40,381 nt of DNA, taken from contig NZ_SMJW01000045.1 of the NCBI RefSeq assembly GCF_004348335.1, positions 1 through 40,381 of the forward strand. Direction: 5' to 3'. The stretch comes from Actinomadura bangladeshensis. Its GTDB lineage: Bacteria > Actinomycetota > Actinomycetes > Streptosporangiales > Streptosporangiaceae. The position numbers and the translations under genes are program-made. Below the pieces are notes generated by a model. That model searched no databases, was not told the DNA's origin, and saw only the letters and a list, made by a program, of their open reading frames with translations. Position 1 is the stretch's first letter. Each line of letters begins with the position of its first letter. Positions 16,246-23,080 of this stretch are shown here, piece by piece.

Positions 16246-16929
16246 TCAGGCGTCGCTGAGCTTCACGGGCCGGTACGCCTTGTACTCGCTGCCGGACGAC
16301 AGGCCGTAGTCCCGCGTCCGGTAGTCGGTGCCGTAGCGGCCGCGCTGCTCGTAGGCCCAGTACGACGTGTGCCGGCTGTTGGCCCACTTCTCGAAGATGA
16401 CGACGTGCCTCGTCGTGTTGGTGCCCTGGGCGTCCATGACGAGGTCGCCCTTCTTGAGCTCGGACATCTTGATCCGCTTGGTGAACCGCGACGACGTCAG
16501 CCCGACCGTGTTCGGCCCCGGCTTCGGCAGCCCCAGCGTCATGGCGACGAAGCCGGAGCAGTCGGTCCGGTAGCCCTCGTGGTAGCCGGACTGGCTGTAG
16601 CGCACCCGCTCGTCGCTGTGCGGGTTCCAGGTCTTCGCCCGCGCGATGACCTGCGACCGCTCGTCCAGGCCCGTCTTACCAGACTTGTCGGAGCTGTCGG
16701 ACTTGCTGGACTTGCTGGACGTGGTGGACTCGGTGGGGTCGGCCGCCCGCGGCTTCGGGACGCTGTGGACGGCGGCGGCCGACGTTCCGGTCTCCTCCGG
16801 CGACTTCGCCGCCTGGACGGTCGTGGCGGCCACGCCGACCACGGCGATACCGATCAGTGCGCCGTTGGCGCGGGAGCTCAGGCCGAACGGACCCGAGCGT
16901 TTGCCGTGCTTGCCTTGCTTGCCTTTCAA
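16246..16929 (-). CDS. Secreted NlpC/P60-type cysteine peptidase (cell-wall hydrolase)
   Basis: A 227-residue protein with a Lys/Arg-rich start, a hydrophobic helix at about 22-40 (signal peptide or anchor) and a Ser/Thr/Lys-rich linker (about 65-86). The NlpC/P60-like domain follows, with the catalytic cysteine in YRTDCSGFVAM (C124) and a histidine in RHVVIFEKW (H175). The KKGDLVM segment between them is the usual 'GDLV' strand. It would cut peptidoglycan peptides outside the membrane. The TTG start at 16929 follows AAGGAG. A c-di-AMP riboswitch precedes the gene, matching the known actinobacterial link between c-di-AMP and wall hydrolases. Confidence 0.82.
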   Translation of the reverse strand: MKGKQGKHGKRSGPFGLSSRANGALIGIAVVGVAATTVQAAKSPEETGTSAAAVHSVPKPRAADPTESTTSSKSSKSDSSDKSGKTGLDERSQVIARAKTWNPHSDERVRYSQSGYHEGYRTDCSGFVAMTLGLPKPGPNTVGLTSSRFTKRIKMSELKKGDLVMDAQGTNTTRHVVIFEKWANSRHTSYWAYEQRGRYGTDYRTRDYGLSSGSEYKAYRPVKLSDA

Positions 16930-16949
16930 GGGGGGCTCCTTCTTCCATT

Positions 16950-17095
16950 GGCCGCCTACCGGGTTAGCTGACGGGTTCGGACGTGGAAGTCGCCCTACGG
17001 CCTGGGATCGGCCGATTCACCCCAGTGAGGGTGGGTCCCCGGCTCCGCGCTTCGGCGGACTCGGCGGTTGCCGCTGCGAGTGAGAGCGGCGTTGC
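16950..17095 (-). promoter_or_regulatory. c-di-AMP riboswitch (ydaO/yuaA type)
   Basis: On the minus strand the leader contains, in order, GCGGAGCCGGGGACCCACC (around 17030-17048), TGGGGTGAATCGGCC (around 17011-17025) and CCGAACCCGTCAGCTAACC followed by GGTAGGCGGC (around 16951-16980). These are the invariant blocks of the ydaO riboswitch class: GGGGACCCA, GGGTGAAT, and CCGAACCCGTCAGCTAAC with GTAGGCG closing the pseudoknot side. Outer boundaries are approximate. In actinobacteria this class controls wall-lytic enzymes, usually turning them off when c-di-AMP is high. Here it sits just upstream of the NlpC/P60 gene's ribosome site. Confidence 0.9.
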
Positions 17096-17230
17096 TGTTG
17101 TCAGGCCCTGGGGAAGGGCACGGGCGGACGCGATCGTCGCGCGCCGCCGGACGGCACGTGGAGCGTGCCGCCGCCACCGGCTCCGAGCCGGGTGGAACAA
17201 GAACGCCTGGGAAGCGCCTTGGCGGGGGCC

Positions 17231-17259
17231 AAGCTACTCACATCACCAAGAGAAGGCAA
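17231..17259 (-). promoter_or_regulatory. Promoter for the riboswitch-controlled NlpC/P60 gene
   Basis: On the minus strand TTGCCT (17254-17259) and TAGCTT (17231-17236) are separated by exactly 17 bp, a good vegetative sigma-factor arrangement. The predicted transcript start, near 17224, gives a leader of about 295 nt that holds the whole riboswitch. Confidence 0.55.
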
Positions 17260-17324
17260 ACCCCCGTAAAATCAAACTCCCAGCTCAGACGCCCTGCCGG
17301 CGGCCCCTCCCGTCCCGTCGGCCC

Positions 17325-17987
17325 TTACTGGGAAGGCCCTGCGGAGCCCTGCTCGGCGGGCGCCGGGGAGGGCAGGACGATGCGGGGGGTGAGGGCGAGG
17401 CGCAGGCCGAGGACGCCGTAGGAGAGGCCGAGCCAGGCCGTGCCCGGGAGGGTGCCGCCGTCGTCGCCGATGACGGCCTGCCCGATGCCCGCGACCGGCA
17501 GCCACAGCCCGCAGAGCAGGAACTGCCGGCGCAGCAGGCCGCGGTAGCGGCCGACCCTGGCGACGGCGATGCCGAGGACCAGCATGCCGAGCATCGACAG
17601 CGGCCAGCACAGGTCGAACGGGATCACCCAGCCCGGGGTGTCGCCGTCGTAGGCGACCGCCAGCGGGCACCAGATGAGCGCCGGACCGAACAGGACCATC
17701 TCCACGATCGCGATGTAGCGGCCCTTGCCCCCACCGGTGGCGTTCGTGGACAGGACGAGCGCGACGAGGCACAGGACGCCGAGCAGGAACGCCATGCTGC
17801 CCCAGATCTCGACCGGGACGATCTCGTCCTGGATCTCGTTCCCGGCGATGAGCAGGCCGGTGATCCAGGCGGCGGTGCCGGCGACGACGGCGGCGCCGGT
17901 GAGGCGGGTCCGGAGCAGGAGCCCGCCCGGCGCGGCACCGGACGGCTCGTCCGGATAGACGGAACTGGGCCGGACGTGTACGGTCAT
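17325..17987 (-). CDS. Multi-pass integral membrane protein, unknown function
   Basis: A 220-residue protein with about six hydrophobic segments: GAAVVAGTAAWITGLLIAG, WGSMAFLLGVLCLVALVLS, a helix with AIVEMVLFGPALIWCPLAV, PLSMLGMLVLGIAVA, LCGLWLPVAGIGQAVI and a C-terminal helix with GLSYGVLGLRLAL. ATG at 17987 is preceded by AGGGAGAAG. I recognise no named family with certainty. It is transcribed away from the adjacent histidine kinase gene; the two share a 199-bp intergenic region. A role with that kinase is possible but only suggested by position. Confidence 0.75.
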   Translation of the reverse strand: MTVHVRPSSVYPDEPSGAAPGGLLLRTRLTGAAVVAGTAAWITGLLIAGNEIQDEIVPVEIWGSMAFLLGVLCLVALVLSTNATGGGKGRYIAIVEMVLFGPALIWCPLAVAYDGDTPGWVIPFDLCWPLSMLGMLVLGIAVARVGRYRGLLRRQFLLCGLWLPVAGIGQAVIGDDGGTLPGTAWLGLSYGVLGLRLALTPRIVLPSPAPAEQGSAGPSQ

Positions 17988-18186
17988 CTGTCTTCTCCCT
18001 GCGACTGGGCGGCGCCGGAACGCGCCGCCATGACCTCGACGCTCCGTCCCCGATGTCCCGGGCGCCCAGTGACGGCGGCGGCGGGTGCGCCCCGAACCGC
18101 GCCTCATCCGCCGGTGACCGGTGTCCCCGGCCGGCAGGGACGCCGCTCCCGGGTGGCCGGGACGCCAGGCGCACCATGCTGGCCGG

Positions 18187-20307
18187 GTGAGGAGCGCCCT
18201 TCCGGCGCCTCGGGCCGAGCGGCTCCTGAGGGCGTCCGCCGTCGTGATCGCCGTGCTGTGCGTCGCGGCGACCGTCGCGACGGTCTGGCTGGACGTCCTG
18301 CTGGCGGGCGGGGACCGGCCCCCGGATCCGCTCGACTGGGCGCACTGGGGCTCGGCGGGCTCCGGGCTGCCGCTGGCGGTCGCCGGCGGCGTCCTGGCGA
18401 CGCGGCTGCCGCGGCACCCGCTGACATGGCTGCTGCTGGCGGGCGGGTCGATCGCCGTCGTGGACGGGATCACCGCGGCGTACGCGTCGCTGTCGGTGCT
18501 GGAGCACGGCGGCGGGCTGCCGCTGACGGCGTTCACCGTGTACGCGGGCGCCCGGTTCGGCCCGATGATCAACATGATCGTGCCGCTGACGCTGATGTTC
18601 TTCCCGGACGGGCGGCTGCCGTCGAGGCGCTGGCGCGGGCCCGTGGCGGTCGCGATCAGCGCGCAGGCGATCGGGGTCGTGGCGCTGCTGATGGTGCCGT
18701 GGCGGGTGTTCTCGAACGGCGAGCCGCTCACGCCGGCCCTGCGGGACGTCCCGCTGGACCCGCTGACGCCGCCGCTGCCCGACGCGCTCTGGCCGGTGTC
18801 GGGCCTGATGTTCTGGATCGGCTTCCTCACCTCCTTCGGGGTGTCGATCGCCGCGTTCACCGTGCGCTTCCGCCGGTCGGACGCGGTGCGCAAGGCGCAG
18901 CTGCGGTGGATGCTGCTGGCGCTCGCGGCCAACGTCGTCCTCATCGCCGCCGGGGCGCTGCTGACGGCGGTGACGCCGCCGTCGGTGAACTGGTGGATCG
19001 GCGACATCTCGCTCATCCTCATGCACGCGGCGCTCGCGGCCGCGGTGCTGGTCGCGGTCGCCCGGTACCGGCTGTACGACGTGGACCTCCTGCTCGGCTG
19101 GACGCTGCTGTACGCCGCCCTCGCGACCGCCGTGATCGGCATCGACGTGGCGGTGTTCGTCGGCGCCGGGACGTTCATCGACGAGCCGCTCGCCGCGGTG
19201 GCCGGCGCGGGCGTCGTCGCCGTCCTGTACGCGCCGCTGCGGCTGCGGCTCCAGCGGTGGGTGAACCGGGTGCTGACCGGGCGGCCCGAGCCCTACGACG
19301 TCGTGTCGGCGCTGGCGCGGCGGCTGGAGCGCTCGATGGGGCCGGACGAGATGCTGCTGGAGGTGGCGCGGGTGGTGGCGCAGTCGTTCCGGTCCCCGTA
19401 CGTGCGGGTGGAGCTGGACCGCGCCGACGGCCGGACGGTCACGGTGGAGCACGGGACGGCGCGCGACGACGTCGTCGTCCTGCCGTTCGGGTACCGGGGC
19501 GCGGCGATCGGGCGGCTGGCGCTCGTCCCGCGCAGCGGGGCGCGGCTGCCGGCCGCCGACCAGCGGCTCCTCGCCGACGTCGTCCGGCAGGCGGCCGCGG
19601 CGGCGCGCGCGACGGCGCTGACCGAGGAGTTGCAGCGCAGCCGGGAGCAGCTCGTGACGGGGATCGCCGAGGAGCGGCGGCGGCTGCGCCGCGACCTGCA
19701 CGACGGGCTGGGGCCGTCGCTCGCGGCGGCCGCGCTGAAGATCGAGGCGGCCCGCAACCTCGCCCCGCGCGACGCCGGCGCCGCCGACGCGACGCTGCGC
19801 TCGGTGCGCGGCGACCTGTCGGACGTGCTGTCGGACGTCCGCCGCCTCGTGCACGACCTGCGTCCCCCGTCGCTGGACCAGTTCGGCCTGGTCGGGGCGG
19901 TGGAGCAGCTCACCGAGCGGTTCCAGGGCCGGACGCTGCGGGTGCGGCTGCGCTGCGCGGGCGACCTGCCGCCGCTGCCCGCCGCGGCCGAGGAGGCGGC
20001 GTACCGGATCGTGGCGGAGGCGCTGGCGAACGTGTCCCGGCACGCCGCGGCGGCGCACTGCGAGGTCCGGCTGCACGTCGCGCAGGACGCGCTGGAGGTG
20101 GAGGTCACCGACGACGGCCGGGGCGTGCCGCCGGGCGCCCTCGTCGGGGTCGGGCTGGTCGGCATGCGGGAGCGGGCCGAGGAGCTCGGCGGACGCTGCA
20201 CCGTCTCCGCGCGTCCGGGCGGCGGCACCCGCGTCCGCGCCGTCCTGCCGTTCGGGCCGAGCCCGGACGAGCGGGCCCGGCCGTCGCTCACCGGGAGCGC
20301 GTCGTGA
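18187..20307 (+). CDS. Sensor histidine kinase, HisKA_3 / NarL partner
   Basis: A 706-residue membrane histidine kinase. The N-terminal half has several transmembrane helices (including residues about 15-40, 58-75, 115-140 and 270-330). A GAF-like region follows (about 380-480), then the HisKA_3 phosphoacceptor EERRRLRRDLHDGLGP with H505, and an ATPase domain ending in DDGRGVPPG and GLVGMRERAEELGG. The GTG at 18187 is chosen where similarity begins; no good ribosome site is visible, so an upstream GTG at 18121 stays possible. Its stop overlaps the GTG of the response regulator gene. The signal is unknown. Confidence 0.88.
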   Translation: MRSALPAPRAERLLRASAVVIAVLCVAATVATVWLDVLLAGGDRPPDPLDWAHWGSAGSGLPLAVAGGVLATRLPRHPLTWLLLAGGSIAVVDGITAAYASLSVLEHGGGLPLTAFTVYAGARFGPMINMIVPLTLMFFPDGRLPSRRWRGPVAVAISAQAIGVVALLMVPWRVFSNGEPLTPALRDVPLDPLTPPLPDALWPVSGLMFWIGFLTSFGVSIAAFTVRFRRSDAVRKAQLRWMLLALAANVVLIAAGALLTAVTPPSVNWWIGDISLILMHAALAAAVLVAVARYRLYDVDLLLGWTLLYAALATAVIGIDVAVFVGAGTFIDEPLAAVAGAGVVAVLYAPLRLRLQRWVNRVLTGRPEPYDVVSALARRLERSMGPDEMLLEVARVVAQSFRSPYVRVELDRADGRTVTVEHGTARDDVVVLPFGYRGAAIGRLALVPRSGARLPAADQRLLADVVRQAAAAARATALTEELQRSREQLVTGIAEERRRLRRDLHDGLGPSLAAAALKIEAARNLAPRDAGAADATLRSVRGDLSDVLSDVRRLVHDLRPPSLDQFGLVGAVEQLTERFQGRTLRVRLRCAGDLPPLPAAAEEAAYRIVAEALANVSRHAAAAHCEVRLHVAQDALEVEVTDDGRGVPPGALVGVGLVGMRERAEELGGRCTVSARPGGGTRVRAVLPFGPSPDERARPSLTGSAS

Positions 20308-20951
20308 CCCCGCGCGTGCTCCTCGCCGACGACCACCCCGTCTACCGGGACGGGCTGCGCCTGATGCTGGACTCCACCGGCGAGGTCGAGGTCGTCGGAA
20401 CCGCGCCGGACGGCGCGGCCGCCGTCGAGACCGCGGCCCGCCTGCGCCCGGACGTCGTCGTGATGGACCTGCAGATGCCCCGCCTCGGCGGCGTGGAGGC
20501 GACCCGCCGCATCCTCGCGGCCCGCCCCGAGACCGGCGTCCTCGTGCTGACCATGCACGAGGACGACGAGAGCGTCTTCGCCGCGATGCTCGCCGGCGCC
20601 CGCGGCTACCTGCTGAAGGGCGCCGACCAGAACGAGATCCTGCGCGCGGTGTCGGCGGTCGCCGCCGGCGAGGTCATCTTCGGCCCCGCCCTGGCCGGCC
20701 GCGTCTGCGCCTACTTCGCGCGGATCGCCGTCGCCCGCCCCGCCGACGCGCCCTTCCCGCAGCTCACCGCCCGCGAGCGCGACGTCCTTGAGCTGATCGC
20801 CCTCGGCCTGTCGAACCCGGCGATCGCCGAACGCCTCGGCCTCTCCCCGAAGACCGTCCGCAACAACGTCTCGAACATCTTCGCCAAACTCCAGGTCGCC
20901 GACCGCGCCGAAGCGATGGCCCAGGCCCGCGACGCCGGCCTCGGCCCCTGA
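20304..20951 (+). CDS. NarL/LuxR-type response regulator
   Basis: A 215-residue regulator. The receiver domain (1-120) has acidic residues D9 and D10, the phospho-acceptor D55 in VVMDLQMP, and a lysine in YLLKGAD. The LuxR-type HTH (about 150-210) includes LTARERDVLELIALGLSNPAI and KTVRNNVSNIFAKLQV. It overlaps the kinase gene by four bases (GTGA), so the two form a two-component pair. It ends nine bp from the end of a second response regulator gene coming the other way. Target genes are unknown. Confidence 0.93.
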   Translation: MTPRVLLADDHPVYRDGLRLMLDSTGEVEVVGTAPDGAAAVETAARLRPDVVVMDLQMPRLGGVEATRRILAARPETGVLVLTMHEDDESVFAAMLAGARGYLLKGADQNEILRAVSAVAAGEVIFGPALAGRVCAYFARIAVARPADAPFPQLTARERDVLELIALGLSNPAIAERLGLSPKTVRNNVSNIFAKLQVADRAEAMAQARDAGLGP

Positions 20952-20960
20952 CCCGCGGGT

Positions 20961-21620
20961 TCAGCGGCGCAGGTAGGCGAGCACCGCCAGCACCCGGCGG
21001 TGGCCGTCCTCGGTGGCGGGGAGGTCCAGCTTGGCGAGGATGTTCCCGATGTGCTTGGCCACCGCCGCCTCGCTCACCGTCAGCGCCCGCGCGATGCCCG
21101 CGTTGGCGCGTCCCTCCGCCATCAGCGCCAGCACCTCCCGCTCGCGTCCGGTCAACCGGGCCAGCGGGTCGCGGCGGCGGCGCAGCAGGGTGGAGACGAC
21201 CTCCGGGTCGACGACCGTGCCGCCGGCGGCCACCTGCTCCAGCGCGCCGCGGAACTCCTCGATGTCGCCGACCCGGTCCTTCAGCAGGTAGCCGACGCCC
21301 CGGCCGCCGACCGAGTCGAACAGCTCGGCCGCGTAGGTGTGCTGGACGTACTGGCTGAGCACCAGCACCGCCAGCCCGGGACGGGACGACCGCAGCCGCA
21401 CGGCGGCGCGCAGGCCCTCGTCGGAGAAGCCGGGCGGCATCCGGACGTCGGTCAGCACCAGGTCGGGCTCGTGCTCGGTCACCGCCGCGACCAGGCCGTC
21501 CGCGTCGCCGACGGCGGCCGCCACCTCGTGGCCGAACCTGGCGAGCAGGCCGGCCAGCCCCTCCCGCAGCAGGACGCCGTCCTCGGCGACGACTACGCGG
21601 AGCGGTCGATCGGGCCGCAC
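20961..21620 (-). CDS. NarL/LuxR-type response regulator
   Basis: A 219-residue regulator. The receiver domain has E13-D14, phospho-acceptor D58 in LVLTDVRMPPGFSDEGLRA, and YLLKDRV. The C-terminal LuxR HTH has LTGREREVLALMAEGRANAGI and EAAVAKHIGNILAKLDL. The GTG at 21620 has GGAGG just upstream and lies 28 bases inside the kinase gene, indicating coupling. Its closest relative in the window is the regulator at 38693-39346, with which it shares the DVRMPPxFxDEGLRAA and VLSQYV segments. It probably controls the divergent FtsX-like permease at 23081 and perhaps itself. Confidence 0.93.
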   Translation of the reverse strand: MRPDRPLRVVVAEDGVLLREGLAGLLARFGHEVAAAVGDADGLVAAVTEHEPDLVLTDVRMPPGFSDEGLRAAVRLRSSRPGLAVLVLSQYVQHTYAAELFDSVGGRGVGYLLKDRVGDIEEFRGALEQVAAGGTVVDPEVVSTLLRRRRDPLARLTGREREVLALMAEGRANAGIARALTVSEAAVAKHIGNILAKLDLPATEDGHRRVLAVLAYLRR

Positions 21621-22870
21621 GGCACCTCCAGCCGGACGAGGGTGGGCCCGCCCGGCGGGCTGGACAGGTCGAGCGTGCCGCCGACGACGGAGATCCGGTC
21701 GGCCAGGCCCGCCAGCCCGCTGCCGGGCGCGGCCGCCGCGCCGCCGATCCCGTCGTCGCCCACCTCCACCGTCACCCGGTCGCCGGAGCGCTCGGCCGTG
21801 ACCCAGGCGCCGGTCGCGGAGCTGTGCTTGGCCACGTTCGCCAGCGCCTCGCTGACCGCGAAGTACAGTGCGCTCTCCACCGGGTCGGGGAGGCGTCCGG
21901 GCAGATCGAGGTCCGCCTTGACAGGGACGGGGGAGCGGCCGGCCAGCTCGTCGACGGCGGCGGGCAGCCCCCGGTCGGTGAGCAGCTTGGGGTGGATGCC
22001 GCGGATCAGCTCGCGCAGCTCGTCCAGGGCGAGCCGCGCCTCGGTGTGGGCCTTGGCGACCAGCTCGCCGGTCTCCGGCCCCTCGGTCGTGCGGGCGAGG
22101 CCGAGGGTCATGGTCAGCGCGACCAGGCGCTGCTGGGCGCCGTCGTGCAGGTCGCGCTCGATCCGGCGGCGCTCCGCCTCGAAGGCGTCCACGAGCCGCG
22201 CCCGCGACCGGGTCAGCTCGTCCACCCGCGCGGTCAGCTCGGGCTCGCGCGGGGCGGCCAGCAGCAGCCGGGTGAGCGCGGCGCGCACCGCCGCGACCAC
22301 CGCCACCAGGTACGCGCCGGCCGCCAGGGAGACGACCCCGATCGGCAGGACCGCCCACGTCTGCCAGGTGCCGGTGAGCGTCCACGTCTTGAGCAGCCGC
22401 ACCTCGCCGCCGGCGGCCATGAACGGGGCGGCCAGCAGCGCCGCCGGGATCGCCAGCCCCGCGACCAGCGCCGCGAGCTCCAGCGGCCACAGCACGGTCG
22501 CCGACAGCACCGCGAACGCCAGGTCCCGCCAGGTGGCCTGCTCCCGGTAGCGGGTCCGCAGCCAGGGCCACAGGCCGGGGCGTTCGGGATCCCGGTGCGG
22601 ATCGGCCGCGCGCTCCCGGTCGACCAGCCGCAGCCGCCGCCGCTCCAGCGCCGCGACCGGCAGCCCGCAGAGCCCCAGGCCCAGCAGCAGCGGGATGCCC
22701 ACGACGAAGACCGCCGATGCGATCCCCAGGGTCAGCGCCACGCTCAGCAGGATCAGCTCCAGCACACCGGCCAGTACTCCGGTGATCAGGTACGCCGCCG
22801 CCCGCCACGGCACGCCGGTGACCAGGAACCCCCGGTCGGTCAGCGCCTGCCAGGCGGTGCGTGATCGCAT
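21593..22870 (-). CDS. Sensor histidine kinase, HisKA_3 type
   Basis: A 425-residue kinase. The N-terminal putative-sensor domain has paired helices (about 28-70 and 115-150, plus one near 180-205). The phosphoacceptor helix ERRRIERDLHDGAQQRLVALT carries H242, and the ATPase domain has VGDDGIGG and GSGLAGLADRI. It is followed by its response regulator, overlapping by 28 bases. The ATG at 22870 is at a conserved N-terminal position; the ribosome site is weak. A divergent ABC permease gene begins 210 bp away, the common arrangement for systems that sense membrane or wall-active compounds, though the ligand is unknown. Confidence 0.92.
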   Translation of the reverse strand: MRSRTAWQALTDRGFLVTGVPWRAAAYLITGVLAGVLELILLSVALTLGIASAVFVVGIPLLLGLGLCGLPVAALERRRLRLVDRERAADPHRDPERPGLWPWLRTRYREQATWRDLAFAVLSATVLWPLELAALVAGLAIPAALLAAPFMAAGGEVRLLKTWTLTGTWQTWAVLPIGVVSLAAGAYLVAVVAAVRAALTRLLLAAPREPELTARVDELTRSRARLVDAFEAERRRIERDLHDGAQQRLVALTMTLGLARTTEGPETGELVAKAHTEARLALDELRELIRGIHPKLLTDRGLPAAVDELAGRSPVPVKADLDLPGRLPDPVESALYFAVSEALANVAKHSSATGAWVTAERSGDRVTVEVGDDGIGGAAAAPGSGLAGLADRISVVGGTLDLSSPPGGPTLVRLEVPCGPIDRSA

Positions 22871-22920
22871 GGCATGACCGTACTCGTCCGGCCAGCCGCG
22901 TCCCATGACGGCAGGACCAC

Positions 22921-22970
22921 CTTCGGGGTAGTGCCAGTGCTACCCCGAAGACTCGAACCGGTGCCAGTGC
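22921..22970. promoter_or_regulatory. Inverted repeat and 30-bp-spaced direct repeat (candidate operator)
   Basis: CTTCGGGGTAG (22921-22931) and CTACCCCGAAG (22940-22950) are perfect complements around the 8-bp spacer TGCCAGTG. GTGCCAGTGC occurs at 22931-22940 and again at 22961-22970, exactly 30 bp apart. The site lies between the divergent kinase and permease genes, suited to binding by a dimeric regulator, most simply the neighbouring response regulator. Confidence 0.55.
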
Positions 22971-23080
22971 GCCCACCGATACCGGACGGGTTGGCTGGCG
23001 GGCATGAACAGTGCGAGGACGAACGACGAGGCGGCGCCTGATACTGCGGCGGCCCGGATGACCCACCCGGAATCGGCGCC

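Noticed and set aside
20951..20961. A shared terminator between the two convergent response regulator genes
   Set aside because: Only nine bases lie between the stops and no stable hairpin is visible there, so termination must occur within the opposing gene or by Rho.
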